64,000 nucleotides of DNA from Marinobacter nauticus (GCF_003634635.1 NZ_RBJB01000002.1:124001-188000); one strand, 5' to 3'; positions 39,798 through 51,927 are shown, counted from the first letter of the stretch. Translations and numbers: made by a program. Notes: a model not told the origin generated them from the sequence alone.

Positions 39798-41003
39798 ATG
39801 AATCTGGTATACAAACATGAAAAACCGTTGCTGCTGGTGACGGCGGTGCTTGCTGTGGCCATCTGGCTGGCTCTGATACTGGGGACGCTCGGTATTGTAT
39901 TGCTGTATCTGTTGGTGGGGTACGTGTTCTTTCTCTTTGCCCATTCGGCTTTCATCTCACACCTGAAGGGGTCTGGGGTGCGAATCAGTCGCGAGCAATA
40001 TCCGGATCTCTATGACCGGCTTATTCGTTGTTGCGAAAAGGTTGGGGTAAAGGAGGTGCCGGAAGCCTACCTCCTGCGGACGGACTTTTTCAATGCACTT
40101 GCGACCAAGTTTCTTGGACGGCATTTTGTTGTGCTGTTCACTGATGTTGTTGATGCGTTGGAAGAGCGCCCGGACGCTATTGATTTCTACATCGGTCATG
40201 AGTTGGGTCATATTCACCGGCGCCATCTTTCCTGGGGGCCGGTGCTGGCACCCGCTGCCTGGCTGCCTGTAATCGGGCCGGCGTTGCGGCGTGCCGAAGA
40301 ATACACGTGTGATCGCTACGGTGTAGCCTGCTGTCAGTCACCGGAGGACATCAAGGCAGCGCTGGCAGCAATCGCTGCTGGCGATACCCGCTGGCAAACC
40401 ATCAACGTGGACGCATTTGTAGGGCAAGTGGCTGTGACCAACGGCTTCTGGATGTCCTTCAACGAAATAACGGGAGACTACCCCTGGCTCACCAAGCGAA
40501 TGGCAGCGGCCATTGCCCTGTCGGAAGGGCGTGAAGTATCTCACCCGGGGCGGAGCAAGTTAGCCTGGTTCTTCGCTCTGTTCGTCCCGAGGCTCGGGGT
40601 TGGGGGAGGGGCTGCGTCCTTGCTCGTGATGGTGGCCATTGTCGGCATACTTGCCGCTGTTGCGATTCCTCAGTATCACGAATACGTAGAGAGAAGTCGC
40701 TATCAGGATGCCTACCTGGAAGGCTTGGGGGTTACGGATTCTGTCGATGCCTATGTCAGTGAACACCAGGCCTGGCCCGGCTCGATGGCGGAGCTTGGTT
40801 ATGGCGGTACCTTCGGGGGCTCTGGTGAAGACTATACTATTGATGTCTATGACGGTGGTGTGATCGGCATTGAGATGGGGGTTGATGAAACCGGAGAGTC
40901 GGAATACATCGTTCTGGAACCGGAGGTCACCGATAACGGGTTATTCTGGAGTTGCTATGGTCAGAACGCTGTTGAAAAACTACTGCCGGCGGACTGTCGT
41001 TAG
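39798..41003 (+). CDS. M48 metalloprotease fused to a type IV pilin-like C-terminal domain
   Basis: The 401-residue product has two N-terminal membrane helices (residues 10-50), then an M48 zinc peptidase domain with HELGH at 134-138 and a third-ligand Glu in EEYTCD (167-172). Residues 270-310 then resemble the N-terminal helix of type IV pilins (MVAIVGILAAVAIPQYHEY), and the C-terminus ends in a pilin-like disulfide pattern (WSC at 384-386, LPADC to 400). The prepilin cleavage motif and Glu5 are missing, so the helix is an internal membrane anchor. This fusion could process or position pilins. Confidence 0.85.
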   Translation: MNLVYKHEKPLLLVTAVLAVAIWLALILGTLGIVLLYLLVGYVFFLFAHSAFISHLKGSGVRISREQYPDLYDRLIRCCEKVGVKEVPEAYLLRTDFFNALATKFLGRHFVVLFTDVVDALEERPDAIDFYIGHELGHIHRRHLSWGPVLAPAAWLPVIGPALRRAEEYTCDRYGVACCQSPEDIKAALAAIAAGDTRWQTINVDAFVGQVAVTNGFWMSFNEITGDYPWLTKRMAAAIALSEGREVSHPGRSKLAWFFALFVPRLGVGGGAASLLVMVAIVGILAAVAIPQYHEYVERSRYQDAYLEGLGVTDSVDAYVSEHQAWPGSMAELGYGGTFGGSGEDYTIDVYDGGVIGIEMGVDETGESEYIVLEPEVTDNGLFWSCYGQNAVEKLLPADCR

Positions 41004-41030
41004 CATGGTGAAAGACTGACCGGGAAATGA

Positions 41031-41060
41031 AAAAAAGCCGCTGAAGTCAGCGGCTTTTTT
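41031..41060. terminator. Bidirectional terminator between the M48 gene and gltA
   Basis: A6, the stem GCCGCTGA / TCAGCGGC with a short loop, and T6. Symmetric A/T flanks serve both converging transcripts. Confidence 0.92.
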
Positions 41061-41083
41061 CTGGTTGAAGGCAAGTGGTGTGC

Positions 41084-42358
41084 TTACTTCTTCGGGTAGT
41101 CCCGCTTCGGCGAGCCGGTGTACAGCTGGCGCGGGCGGCCGATACGGTTGGCACCGCTGACCATTTCGTTCCAGTGGGAGAACCAGCCGATGGTACGGGA
41201 CATGGCGAAGATAACGGTAAACATGGAGGTCGGAATACCGATGGCCTTCAGGATGATGCCGGAGTAGAAGTCGACGTTCGGATACAGCTGGCGCTGAACG
41301 AAGTACTCGTCTTCCAGGGCGATCTTTTCCAGGCGCTGGGCAATTTTCAGCAGCGGATCGTTTTCCAGGCCGAGTTCGCTCAATACTTCGTGGGCAGTCT
41401 GAGCCATGACCTTGGCGCGTGGATCGAAGTTCTTGTAAACCCGGTGGCCGAAGCCCATCAGGCGGAACGGATCGTCCTTGTCTTTTGCCTTGGCAATGAA
41501 CTTCTCGATGTTGGACTCGTCGCCGATCTCGGCCAGCATGTCCAGTACCGCTTCGTTCGCGCCGCCGTGAGCCGGGCCCCAGAGTGCGGCAATGCCGGAC
41601 GCAATACAGGCGTATGGGTTGGCGCCGGTAGAGCCTGCAAGGCGAACGGTGGAGGTGGACGCGTTCTGTTCGTGGTCAGCGTGCAGAATGAAGATCTTGT
41701 CCATGGCGTTGGCCAGAACAGGATTTGGCTTGTACTCTTCGCACGGAGTGCCAAACATCATGTGCAGGAAGTTCTCTGCGTAGGACAGGTCGTTCCGTGG
41801 ATACATGAAAGGCTGTCCCATGGAATACTTGTAGCACCATGCCGCAATGGTCGGCATTTTCGCGATCAGGCGATGGCCGGTGATTTCACGTTGCTTGGGA
41901 TCGGAAACGTCCATCTGGTCGTGATAGAACGCAGACAGCGCGCCCACAACGCCACACATGATGGCCATTGGATGCGCGTCACGGCGGAAGCCGTTGAAGA
42001 AGTTGCGCATCTGGTCGTGCAGCATGGTGTGGTTTTTGATGGTGTCGTGGAACCGCTTGTTTTCTTCTTCGCTGGGCAGTTCGCCGTTCAGCAGCAGGTA
42101 GCAGACTTCCAGGAAGTCGGAGTGCTCGGCCAGCTGGTCAATGGGGTAGCCGCGGTGCAGCAACACACCGTTGGCGCCATCGATGTATGTGATGGCCGAT
42201 TCGCAGGCTGCGGTGGATACAAATCCGGGGTCGTAAGTGAAAACGCCTTCCTGTACCAGGCCGCGTACGTCAATAACGTCAGGGCCGACGGTGCCGGAAT
42301 AAACCGGTAGCTCAATGGACTTATCTCCCACCGAGAGCGTGGCTTTCCTGTCGGTCAT
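41084..42358 (-). CDS. gltA: Citrate synthase
   Basis: GltA condenses acetyl-CoA with oxaloacetate. The 424-residue product is the hexameric, NADH-sensitive type by length. Catalytic residues are present: His in [15 protein letters not shown], His in [12 protein letters not shown] and Asp in [16 protein letters not shown]. It starts [20 protein letters not shown] with AGGAGA upstream. It is divergent from sdhCDAB, the common gamma-proteobacterial arrangement. Confidence 0.97.
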   Translation of the reverse strand: MTDRKATLSVGDKSIELPVYSGTVGPDVIDVRGLVQEGVFTYDPGFVSTAACESAITYIDGANGVLLHRGYPIDQLAEHSDFLEVCYLLLNGELPSEEENKRFHDTIKNHTMLHDQMRNFFNGFRRDAHPMAIMCGVVGALSAFYHDQMDVSDPKQREITGHRLIAKMPTIAAWCYKYSMGQPFMYPRNDLSYAENFLHMMFGTPCEEYKPNPVLANAMDKIFILHADHEQNASTSTVRLAGSTGANPYACIASGIAALWGPAHGGANEAVLDMLAEIGDESNIEKFIAKAKDKDDPFRLMGFGHRVYKNFDPRAKVMAQTAHEVLSELGLENDPLLKIAQRLEKIALEDEYFVQRQLYPNVDFYSGIILKAIGIPTSMFTVIFAMSRTIGWFSHWNEMVSGANRIGRPRQLYTGSPKRDYPKK

Positions 42359-42834
42359 GGTGCTCTCCTGTCTGATTAGCTATAACAGCTTTTCTGCATG
42401 TGTAGATGCGCCAGAAAGCGCGTATTATCGCAAAACTGGCGGCAAAATATAGGGCGTCAGCTTTTTTTGTCAATGCACTGGCGGAGAAAACGGCAAATTT
42501 CTTCCCGTTTGTAAATGAGGGATATCCGGAATATCGGGCCCCTGGGGCGGAAATTGGTTTTGTCAATAAGCCTTATAGATGGGTAGAGGCTGCAAGCTGC
42601 AAGGCCTGGAGGGCGATTGCAAGTTTGTAATTACCGGGGTGTCTCCTTATAATCCGTAGCCCGGAATCGGGGATGCACCGGCTTATGGGCTTGAGTATAG
42701 CAAGCTACCGGGTAGTCATCCGCCCTCCTGAACCAATCGGTTATCGGTATCGTACCGATTCTCCGGTCCCAACATACCAACCATCCGCCACCGTTTTGCG
42801 GTCCCGCGGAACCAAGAGAGAGTGTGAGAGCGCT
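42359..42834. other. Divergent regulatory region between gltA and sdhC
   Basis: A 476-base region with no supported gene. A promoter for sdhC is seen at 42625-42653. A GATAAT hexamer on the minus strand at 42424-42429 could serve gltA. The length leaves room for additional control by TCA regulators and for an sdhC leader of about 175 bases. Confidence 0.6.
42625..42653 (+). promoter_or_regulatory. Sigma-70-like promoter of the sdh operon
   Basis: TTGTAA (42625-42630), a 17-base spacer and consensus TATAAT (42648-42653), giving a leader of about 175 bases before the GTG start of sdhC. Confidence 0.65.
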
Positions 42835-43212
42835 GTGAATAGCAAACGACCAGTAAATCTCGATCTCGGCAAGTTTCATTTCCCGCTGCCAGCCATTACT
42901 TCGATCCTGCATCGCATCAGCGGCATCATCATCTTCGTAGGTGTTGCCTTCCTGATGTACGGCCTGGATCTCTCCCTTTCCGGAGAAGATGGCTTTAACC
43001 GGGTGAATGAGCTGCTGGACAGCTTCCTGGCGAAGCTGATCATCTGGGGCATCCTGTCTGCTCTGCTGTACCACCTGGTTGCAGGTATCAAACACCTGTT
43101 GATGGACGCTGGTATTGGCGAAGAGCTTGAAAGCGGGCGCCTCGCCGCGAAAGCCACGATTGCGGTTTCCGTTGTTCTCATCGTTCTGGCAGGAGTCTGG
43201 GTATGGGCATGA
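42835..43212 (+). CDS. sdhC: Succinate dehydrogenase cytochrome b556 subunit
   Basis: SdhC anchors succinate dehydrogenase and helps bind heme b and ubiquinone. The 125-residue product starts at GTG (42835) with NSKRPVNLDLGKFHFPLPA and the quinone-site motif SILHRISG; the heme-ligand region is LLYHLVAGIKHLLMD. Three membrane helices are visible. The GTG start is chosen because the sequence from it matches the known SdhC N-terminus; the frame is open further upstream but has no similarity. Overlaps sdhD by 10 bases. Confidence 0.93.
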   Translation: MNSKRPVNLDLGKFHFPLPAITSILHRISGIIIFVGVAFLMYGLDLSLSGEDGFNRVNELLDSFLAKLIIWGILSALLYHLVAGIKHLLMDAGIGEELESGRLAAKATIAVSVVLIVLAGVWVWA

Positions 43213-43550
43213 ACAGTGTAACGAATATTGGTCGTAACGGTATTCAGGACTGGATCATCCAGCGCGTAACAGCCTACGTATTAGCTCTGTACACGCTGTT
43301 CCTGCTTGGCTTCTTTGTGACCACCGATGTTGACTACCAGGCGTGGTCTGCATTGTTTGCTCAGGGATGGTTCAAGATCTTCAGTCTGCTTGCGCTGCTG
43401 TCCATTGCCGGGCACGCGTGGGTTGGCTTGTGGACAGTTTCTACCGACTACATCAAATCCGCGATGCCGCGTTTTCTGCTTCAGGCAGCCTGTGTGCTCG
43501 TAATGTTTGTATATGTCGTGTGGGGCATTCAGATTCTTTGGGGGCTTTAA
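43203..43550 (+). CDS. sdhD: Succinate dehydrogenase membrane anchor SdhD
   Basis: SdhD is the second membrane anchor of complex II. The 115-residue product has DWIIQRVTAYVLALYTLFLLG and the heme-ligand segment AGHAWVGLWTVSTDYIK, with three membrane helices. The first ATG (43203) is 8 bases after AGGAG, so it is preferred over a second ATG two codons later that overlaps the sdhC stop. Confidence 0.94.
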   Translation: MGMNSVTNIGRNGIQDWIIQRVTAYVLALYTLFLLGFFVTTDVDYQAWSALFAQGWFKIFSLLALLSIAGHAWVGLWTVSTDYIKSAMPRFLLQAACVLVMFVYVVWGIQILWGL

Positions 43551-43553
43551 TCG

Positions 43554-45326
43554 ATGGCTAACATCAAGACCATGTCGTTCGACGCGATTGTTATCGGTGG
43601 TGGCGGTGCCGGTATGCGAGCCGCCCTCCAGCTGACCGAATCCGGTCTCGATACCGCGTGTATCACGAAAGTATTTCCGACCCGTTCGCACACGGTATCC
43701 GCCCAGGGCGGTATTACCTGTGCGATCGCAAGCGCTGATCCCAACGACGATTGGCGCTGGCACATGTACGACACTGTGAAAGGTTCTGACTACATCGGTG
43801 ACCAGGACGCGATTGAGTATATGTGCTCCGTCGGTCCGCAGGCAGTGTTCGAGCTCGAGCACATGGGCCTCCCGTTCTCCCGTACCGAGCAGGGTCGTAT
43901 CTATCAGCGTCCGTTCGGTGGTCAGTCCAAGGACTACGGTAAGGGCGGTCAGGCTGCCCGTACCTGTGCCGCAGCCGACCGCACCGGTCATGCTCTGCTG
44001 CACACGCTATACCAGGCTAACCTCAAAGGCGGCACTTCGTTCCTGAACGAGTGGTACGCCGTGGACCTGGTCAAGAACAGTAAAGACGAAGTGGTCGGTG
44101 TTGTCGGTATCGAAATTGAGACCGGTGAAGTCTGCTACATCAAGGCCAAGGCGACCGTTCTGGCAACCGGTGGCGCCGGTCGTATCTATGCGTCAACCAC
44201 CAATGCCCTGATCAACACCGGTGACGGTATCGGTATGGCCCTGCGTGCCGGCTTCCCGGTTCAGGACATGGAAATGTGGCAGTTCCACCCGACCGGTATC
44301 CACGGTGCCGGTGTGCTGGTAACTGAGGGTTGCCGGGGTGAGGGTGGTTACCTGATCAACTCCGAAGGTGAGCGTTTCATGGAGCGTTATGCTCCGAACG
44401 CCAAAGACCTCGCTGGTCGCGACGTTGTTGCCCGCTCCATGGTTCTGGAAATTCTGGAAGGCCGCGGCTGTGGTCCCGACAAGGATCACGTACTGCTGAA
44501 GCTGGATCACCTGGGCGAAGAAACGCTGAACCTGCGTCTGCCGGGTATCTGTGAGCTGTCCCGTACCTTTGCCCACGTTGATCCGGTCAAAGAGCCGGTG
44601 CCAGTGGTTCCGACCTGTCACTACATGATGGGCGGCATTCCGACCAACGTTGGTGGTCAGGCGCTGACTCAGGATGAAAACGGCAATGACAAGCCGATTC
44701 CGGGCCTGTTTGCCTGCGGTGAAGCCGCTTGTGTGTCTGTGCACGGTGCTAACCGTCTGGGAGGCAACTCTCTGCTGGATCTGGTGGTCTTTGGTCGTGC
44801 GGCTGGCCTGCACATTGAGGAGCAGCTGCGTGGTGGTTTCGAGGTCGACGGCGCAAGCGACGAAGACATCAAGCGTGCCATGGCTCGTCTGGAGCGTCTG
44901 GACAGTGCAAGTGAGGGTGAGGATGTGGCTCAGGTTCGTAAAGACCTGCAGAACTGCATGCAGCTCTACTTCGGCGTGTTCCGTGACGGCGAAAGTATGG
45001 AGAAGGGTCTGAAGCTGCTGGAAGAAATCGGTGAGCGGGTTCGTAAGACCAAGCTGACTGATACCAGCAAGGCATTCAACACCGCCCGTATCGAAGCACT
45101 GGAGCTGGACAACCTGTACGAAGTTGCCTATGCGACCGCCAAGTCTGCGATTGAGCGTAAAGAAAGTCGCGGTGCCCATGCCCGTAACGATTTCACCGAG
45201 CGTGACGACGAGAACTGGCTGAAGCACTCCATGTACTTCCCGCTGGACAAGCGCGTTGGCAAGCGTGACGTGAACTTTGCACCGAAAACGGTTCCGACCT
45301 TCGAGCCGAAGATCCGGACCTACTAA
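43554..45326 (+). CDS. sdhA: Succinate dehydrogenase flavoprotein subunit
   Basis: SdhA oxidises succinate to fumarate with covalent FAD. The 590-residue product has the FAD Rossmann motif [17 protein letters not shown], the flavinylated His in [12 protein letters not shown], and the active-site motif [16 protein letters not shown] plus [14 protein letters not shown]. Length is normal (588 in E. coli). It starts 3 bases after sdhD. Confidence 0.98.
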   Translation: MANIKTMSFDAIVIGGGGAGMRAALQLTESGLDTACITKVFPTRSHTVSAQGGITCAIASADPNDDWRWHMYDTVKGSDYIGDQDAIEYMCSVGPQAVFELEHMGLPFSRTEQGRIYQRPFGGQSKDYGKGGQAARTCAAADRTGHALLHTLYQANLKGGTSFLNEWYAVDLVKNSKDEVVGVVGIEIETGEVCYIKAKATVLATGGAGRIYASTTNALINTGDGIGMALRAGFPVQDMEMWQFHPTGIHGAGVLVTEGCRGEGGYLINSEGERFMERYAPNAKDLAGRDVVARSMVLEILEGRGCGPDKDHVLLKLDHLGEETLNLRLPGICELSRTFAHVDPVKEPVPVVPTCHYMMGGIPTNVGGQALTQDENGNDKPIPGLFACGEAACVSVHGANRLGGNSLLDLVVFGRAAGLHIEEQLRGGFEVDGASDEDIKRAMARLERLDSASEGEDVAQVRKDLQNCMQLYFGVFRDGESMEKGLKLLEEIGERVRKTKLTDTSKAFNTARIEALELDNLYEVAYATAKSAIERKESRGAHARNDFTERDDENWLKHSMYFPLDKRVGKRDVNFAPKTVPTFEPKIRTY

Positions 45327-45341
45327 GGGGGTATCCTGAAA

Positions 45342-46046
45342 ATGTTGGTAAGTCTGTACCGTTATAACCCGGAAACTGACAACGCCCCTTACATGCAGGA
45401 CGTTGAGATTGAGTTGCCGGAAGGCAAAGATCTGATGGTTCTGGATGTTTTGGCGCTGGCCAAGGAAAAGGACCCGACTGTCGCATTTCGCCGTTCCTGT
45501 CGTGAGGGCGTTTGCGGCTCAGATGGTATGAACATGAATGGCAAGAACGGCCTGGCTTGCATCACACCGGTTTCCGATGTGGTCAAGAACAACAAGCTGG
45601 TTTTGCGCCCGCTGCCTGGTCTTCCGGTCATTCGTGATCTGGTGGTTGATATGGGCCTGTTCTACAAGCAGTACGAAAAAGTGATGCCGTACCTTGTGAA
45701 TGACAACCCCGCGCCAGCCATCGAGCGACTGCAGTCTCCGGAAGATCGTGAGAAGCTGGACGGCCTGTACGAGTGTATTCTCTGTGCCTGCTGCTCTACC
45801 GCTTGCCCGTCTTTCTGGTGGAATCCGGACAAGTTCATCGGTCCGTCTGGTCTGTTGCAAGCTTATCGCTTCCTGGCCGACAGCCGTGATACCGCCCAGG
45901 CAGAGCGTTTGGCGAACCTGGACGATCCGTTCAGCGTGTTCCGCTGCCGTGGCATCATGAACTGTGTCAGTGTGTGTCCGAAGGGCCTGAACCCCACAAA
46001 GGCAATTGGCCATATCCGGAACCTGTTGCTGCAAAGAGCCACCTGA
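45342..46046 (+). CDS. sdhB: Succinate dehydrogenase iron-sulfur subunit
   Basis: SdhB carries three Fe-S clusters from flavin to quinone. The 234-residue product has the 2Fe-2S motif CREGVCGSDGMNMNG with the later Cys, the 4Fe-4S motif CILCACC with CP, and the 3Fe-4S motif CRGIMNCVSVCPKG. It ends the sdhCDAB operon. As an Fe-S protein, it depends on a cluster scaffold, which is notable given the missing iscU nearby. Confidence 0.98.
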   Translation: MLVSLYRYNPETDNAPYMQDVEIELPEGKDLMVLDVLALAKEKDPTVAFRRSCREGVCGSDGMNMNGKNGLACITPVSDVVKNNKLVLRPLPGLPVIRDLVVDMGLFYKQYEKVMPYLVNDNPAPAIERLQSPEDREKLDGLYECILCACCSTACPSFWWNPDKFIGPSGLLQAYRFLADSRDTAQAERLANLDDPFSVFRCRGIMNCVSVCPKGLNPTKAIGHIRNLLLQRAT

Positions 46047-46362
46047 CCGGCAAAATTCGCAGCACCAGCTATACTGGTGTTCTGACACCAGTTAGTACCC
46101 CTGAAGGCCTCGCTATATGCGGGGCCTTCAACCAAAGGCTTATAGTCAAAAGTCTTACCGGGGTGCAAACTTATGCACGCTGTTTCGGTGCGCTTATCCA
46201 GTCACCGGACAGTATTGCTGAGTATAAAAATCACTGGGGACGGAAAACATCCTTGCCGGGTGTGGTGGCCAAAGTCATGCCGTAATAACCCGTATTGACT
46301 GAGAATTACCCCTGGCCGACCATACTGGCTCCCCCGCACCAGCCCAAGGTGAGCTATTCAAA
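46047..46362 (+). other. Intergenic region between sdhB and sucA with two dyads
   Basis: A 316-base gap with no supported gene. It holds an ACTGGTGT/ACACCAGT dyad (46074-46093) and a GAAGGCC/GGCCTTC dyad (46104-46130), neither followed by a T tract, and no strong promoter was seen. It could end sdhB transcripts or contain a sucA leader. Confidence 0.5.
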
Positions 46363-49200
46363 ATGCACGAAAGCATCATGGAGCAGTTATGGCAGACTTC
46401 CCACCTGCAGGGTGGCAATCTTGCCTATGTTGAACAGCTTTTTGAAACCTACCTGACAGACCCCAACGCAGTTCCAGAAGAGTGGCGGAGTTACTTCGAT
46501 AAACTCCCGAGCGTCGATGGCTATCAGGGCCGCGACATCGTTCACTCCACCATCCGCGAGCAGTTTGAGCACATCTCCCGCAATCAGCGTTTTCTGGCGA
46601 CCAATGGCGTGCCTGCCAGTGCTACGTCCGACGCTGATAAAAAGCAGATCCGTGTTCTGCAGCTGATCAACGCTTTTCGTTTCCGCGGTCACCAGGAAGC
46701 AAAGCTTGATCCTCTGGGTGTCTGGCAACGTCCTCAGGTAGAAGATCTGGACCCGCGATTCCACGAATTGGGCGAATCCGATCTTGATCTGGAGTTCCAG
46801 ACCGGCTCTCTGAACTTTGGTTCCGAGAGCATGAAACTCGGCGATATTGTTCAGGGCCTGCGCCAGACTTACTGCGAGAGCATCGGCGCTGAATACATGC
46901 ATGTGGTAGACACGCGCATCAAGCGTTGGTTCCAGCAACGTATGGAGCCTGTTCGTTCCCGTCCGGAATACGAGACCGAAACCCGCAAGCATATCCTTGA
47001 GCGCCTGACGGCTGCTGAAGGGCTGGAAAAATACCTGGGTTCCCGTTATCCGGGCGTCAAGCGTTTTGGTCTCGAGGGCGGTGAAAGTCTGATCCCCTGC
47101 CTGGACGAGCTGATTCAGCGTGCGGGCTCCTATGGTGCCAAAGAGATCGTGCTGGGCATGGCCCACCGCGGTCGACTGAACGTGCTGGTCAACACCCTGG
47201 GCAAAAATCCGAAAGAACTGTTTGATGAATTCGAGGGCAAGAAGCTCGCGGATTCCGGCTCCGGCGACGTGAAATACCACCAGGGCTTCTCCTCAAACGT
47301 GATGACGCCAGGTGGCGAGGTTCACCTGGCCATGGCCTTCAACCCGTCTCACCTGGAAATCGTATCCCCGGTAGTGGAAGGCTCGGTACGCGCCCGTCAG
47401 GACCGTCGTGGCGATACCGATGGCAGTACCGTGGTACCCATTGTGATGCACGGCGACGCTGCGTTTGCCGGGCAGGGCGTAGTGATGGAAACCTTCCAGA
47501 TGTCCCAGACCCGGGGCTTTGGTGTTGGCGGTACCATCCACATCGTGATCAACAACCAGGTTGGCTTCACCACTAGCAAACAGGAAGATGCTCGTTCCAC
47601 CGAGTATTGCACCGACGTTGCCAAGATGGTTCAGGCGCCGATTCTGCATGTGAACGCCGACGATCCTGAAGCGGTGATGTTTGCCACCCAGATGGCGATG
47701 GACTACCGCAACGAATTCAAGCGCGATGTAGTGATTGATCTGGTTTGCTACCGTCGTCGTGGCCACAACGAGGCGGATGAGCCGGCAGCGACCCAGCCGC
47801 TGATGTACGACAAGATCCGCAAGCTGAAGACCACTCGTGCGATCTACGCGGATCAGCTGGTTGAAGCCGGTGTGATCACCGAAGATGAAGCCAAGCAGAT
47901 GGAGACTGATTACCGGGACGCCCTGGACAAGGGTGATCACGTGGTCAAGTCCCTGGTTAAAGAGCCTAACAAAGAGCTTTACGTGGACTGGGCTCCGTAT
48001 CTGGGCCATGAGTGGACAGCGAAGTGCAAGACCAGCGTTGCGCTGAAAACCGTCCAGAAACTGGGCAAGAAGCTGACTGAAGTGCCGGAAGGGTTCAGCA
48101 TACAGCGCCAGGTTTCCAAGATTGTTAATGATCGCGAGAAGATGACGGCTGGCGCGCTGTCCCTGAACTGGGGCTACGGCGAAATGATGGCCTATGCCAC
48201 TTTGCTGAACGAAGGCCACCCGATCCGCCTGACTGGTCAGGACGTGGGCCGGGGCACCTTCTCGCACCGTCATGCTGTTCTGCATAACCAGAAAGATGGG
48301 TCTACTCATATTTCCCTGCAGAATCTGAAAGACGATCAGCCGAAGTTCGACATCTATGACTCACTGCTGTCTGAAGAAGCGGTGATGGCGTTCGAATACG
48401 GTTATTCCACCACGACGCCGAACGCGCTGATTGTCTGGGAAGCCCAGTTTGGTGACTTCGCCAACGGTGCCCAGGTGGTGATTGATCAGTTCCTGACCAG
48501 TGGTGAGCATAAGTGGGGTCGACTGTGTGGCCTGACACTGCTGCTGCCACACGGTTATGAAGGGCAGGGGCCGGAACACAGTTCCGCCCGTCTGGAGCGT
48601 TTCCTGCAGCTGTGTGCCGAACACAATATTCAGGTCTGTGTGCCGACTACACCGTCTCAGGTATTCCACATGTTGCGTCGGCAGGTGAAGCGTCCGTTGC
48701 GCAAGCCGTTGGTTGCCATTACGCCCAAGAGCCTGCTGCGCCATAAGGAAGCCATTTCGGGTCTGGACGACCTGACATCCGGCACATTCCAGACAATTCT
48801 GCCGGAGAAAGAGCCGTCCGATCCGAAAAAAGTGACTCGCCTGATCCTCTGCAGTGGCAAGGTCTACTATGATCTTCTGGAGAAGAAGAAGGCGGATGAG
48901 CGGGACGATGTCGCGATTGTTCGTATCGAACAATTGTACCCATTCCCGAGCGATGACCTGGACGAACTGCTGAGCCAGTACAGCAAGCTCAAGCATGTGG
49001 TCTGGTGTCAGGAAGAGCCGATGAACCAGGGAGCCTGGTATTGCAGTCAGCATCACATGCGGAACGCACTGCAGCGCCTGAATCCCAAGCTATATCTCCA
49101 GTATGCCGGTCGTGAGGCTTCTGCTGCTCCTGCCTGTGGACACATGTCTGTTCACATCGAAGAGCAGAAGAAACTGGTTAACGACGCGTTTGAAATCTGA
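46363..49200 (+). CDS. sucA: 2-oxoglutarate dehydrogenase E1 component
   Basis: SucA is the thiamine-diphosphate E1 of the 2-oxoglutarate dehydrogenase complex. The 945-residue product begins with the LWQTSHLQGGNLAYVEQLFETYL helix that binds E2, and has the E1 motif IVLGMAHRGRLNVLVNTLGK, HGDAAFAGQGVVMET (with the ThDP GD...N pattern) and RLTGQDVGRGTFSHRHAV. Length fits E. coli SucA (933). Confidence 0.97.
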   Translation: MHESIMEQLWQTSHLQGGNLAYVEQLFETYLTDPNAVPEEWRSYFDKLPSVDGYQGRDIVHSTIREQFEHISRNQRFLATNGVPASATSDADKKQIRVLQLINAFRFRGHQEAKLDPLGVWQRPQVEDLDPRFHELGESDLDLEFQTGSLNFGSESMKLGDIVQGLRQTYCESIGAEYMHVVDTRIKRWFQQRMEPVRSRPEYETETRKHILERLTAAEGLEKYLGSRYPGVKRFGLEGGESLIPCLDELIQRAGSYGAKEIVLGMAHRGRLNVLVNTLGKNPKELFDEFEGKKLADSGSGDVKYHQGFSSNVMTPGGEVHLAMAFNPSHLEIVSPVVEGSVRARQDRRGDTDGSTVVPIVMHGDAAFAGQGVVMETFQMSQTRGFGVGGTIHIVINNQVGFTTSKQEDARSTEYCTDVAKMVQAPILHVNADDPEAVMFATQMAMDYRNEFKRDVVIDLVCYRRRGHNEADEPAATQPLMYDKIRKLKTTRAIYADQLVEAGVITEDEAKQMETDYRDALDKGDHVVKSLVKEPNKELYVDWAPYLGHEWTAKCKTSVALKTVQKLGKKLTEVPEGFSIQRQVSKIVNDREKMTAGALSLNWGYGEMMAYATLLNEGHPIRLTGQDVGRGTFSHRHAVLHNQKDGSTHISLQNLKDDQPKFDIYDSLLSEEAVMAFEYGYSTTTPNALIVWEAQFGDFANGAQVVIDQFLTSGEHKWGRLCGLTLLLPHGYEGQGPEHSSARLERFLQLCAEHNIQVCVPTTPSQVFHMLRRQVKRPLRKPLVAITPKSLLRHKEAISGLDDLTSGTFQTILPEKEPSDPKKVTRLILCSGKVYYDLLEKKKADERDDVAIVRIEQLYPFPSDDLDELLSQYSKLKHVVWCQEEPMNQGAWYCSQHHMRNALQRLNPKLYLQYAGREASAAPACGHMSVHIEEQKKLVNDAFEI

Positions 49201-49225
49201 CGAGCTACCGAACTAAGGATCCGTA

Positions 49226-50449
49226 ATGTCAACAGAGATTAAAGCCCCCGTTTTCCCTGAGTCGGTTGCCGAAGGCACCGTCGCGACCTGGCACAAGCAG
49301 CCGGGTGAGGCCTGTTCCCGTGACGAGCTGATTGTCGATATCGAAACCGACAAGGTTGTGCTCGAAGTGGTTGCGCCGGCGGATGGTGTGATCGAAGAAG
49401 TTCTCAAGAACGAAGGCGACACCGTGGAAAGCGGTGAGGTCATCGGCAAGTTCAAGGAAGGCGCAGCAGGTGAATCCAAGCCGGCCGAGAGCAAGTCTGA
49501 AGCGAAAGCCGAAGCACCGAAAGCCGAGGAGAAATCCGAAGCTGCTTCCGGCGACGCCATTCTGAGCCCGGCTGCCCGCAAGCTGGCCGAAGAAAACAAC
49601 GTTGACCCGAGCGCGGTAAAGGGCACCGGTAAAGATGGCCGTGTTACCAAGGAAGACGTTCAGAACTACGTGGACAGCAACAAATCTTCCGGTGGAGCGG
49701 CTGCCGCCAAGCCGGCAGCGATGCCTGAGGTGAACGTTGGCCAGGGCGAGCGCGCCGAGAAGCGGGTTCCGATGACCCGCCTGCGTGCCAGCATCGCCAA
49801 GCGTCTCGTTGATGCCCAGCAGACAGCAGCCATGCTGACCACCTTTAACGAGGTGAACATGGCGCCGATCATGGAACTGCGTAAGCAGTACCAGGACAGC
49901 TTCGTGAAGCGCCACGGCATCAAGCTGGGCTTCATGTCGTTTTTCACCAAAGCGGCTACCGAAGCTCTGAAGCGCTTCCCGGCAGTAAACGCCTCCATTG
50001 ACGGCAACGACATGGTGTACCACGGCTATCAGGACGTAGGCGTAGCAGTATCCACCGACCGTGGCCTGGTGGTACCGGTTCTGCGTGACACCGACGCCAT
50101 GGGTCTGGCCGACATCGAGAAGAAGATCGTCGAGTACGGTACCAAGGCGAAGGAAGGCAAGCTGGCCATTGAAGATATGACCGGTGGCACCTTCACCATC
50201 ACCAACGGTGGTATTTTCGGGTCTCTGATCTCCACGCCGATCCTGAATCCGCCCCAGACTGCCATTCTGGGTATGCACAAGATCCAAGAGCGCCCGATGG
50301 CGGTAAATGGCAAGGTTGAGATTCTGCCGATGATGTACCTGGCGCTGTCATACGATCACCGTATGATCGATGGCAAGGAAGCGGTGCAGTTCCTGGTGGC
50401 GATCAAGGAAATGCTGGAAGACCCGGCACGTATCCTGCTGGATGTGTAA
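49226..50449 (+). CDS. sucB: Dihydrolipoyl succinyltransferase E2
   Basis: SucB transfers succinyl groups in the 2-oxoglutarate dehydrogenase complex. The 407-residue product has one N-terminal lipoyl domain with lipoylated Lys in [11 protein letters not shown], an Ala/Glu/Lys-rich linker, the peripheral binding domain ([17 protein letters not shown]), and a catalytic domain with [12 protein letters not shown] near the end, holding the catalytic His and Asp. Confidence 0.97.
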   Translation: MSTEIKAPVFPESVAEGTVATWHKQPGEACSRDELIVDIETDKVVLEVVAPADGVIEEVLKNEGDTVESGEVIGKFKEGAAGESKPAESKSEAKAEAPKAEEKSEAASGDAILSPAARKLAEENNVDPSAVKGTGKDGRVTKEDVQNYVDSNKSSGGAAAAKPAAMPEVNVGQGERAEKRVPMTRLRASIAKRLVDAQQTAAMLTTFNEVNMAPIMELRKQYQDSFVKRHGIKLGFMSFFTKAATEALKRFPAVNASIDGNDMVYHGYQDVGVAVSTDRGLVVPVLRDTDAMGLADIEKKIVEYGTKAKEGKLAIEDMTGGTFTITNGGIFGSLISTPILNPPQTAILGMHKIQERPMAVNGKVEILPMMYLALSYDHRMIDGKEAVQFLVAIKEMLEDPARILLDV

Positions 50450-50454
50450 TCTGA

Positions 50455-51927
<1,473 letters not shown>

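Noticed and set aside
45974..46285. A 103-codon open frame running from the sdhB end into the spacer
   Set aside because: It starts inside sdhB, lacks a ribosome site, and spans the dyads of the spacer; nothing supports translation.
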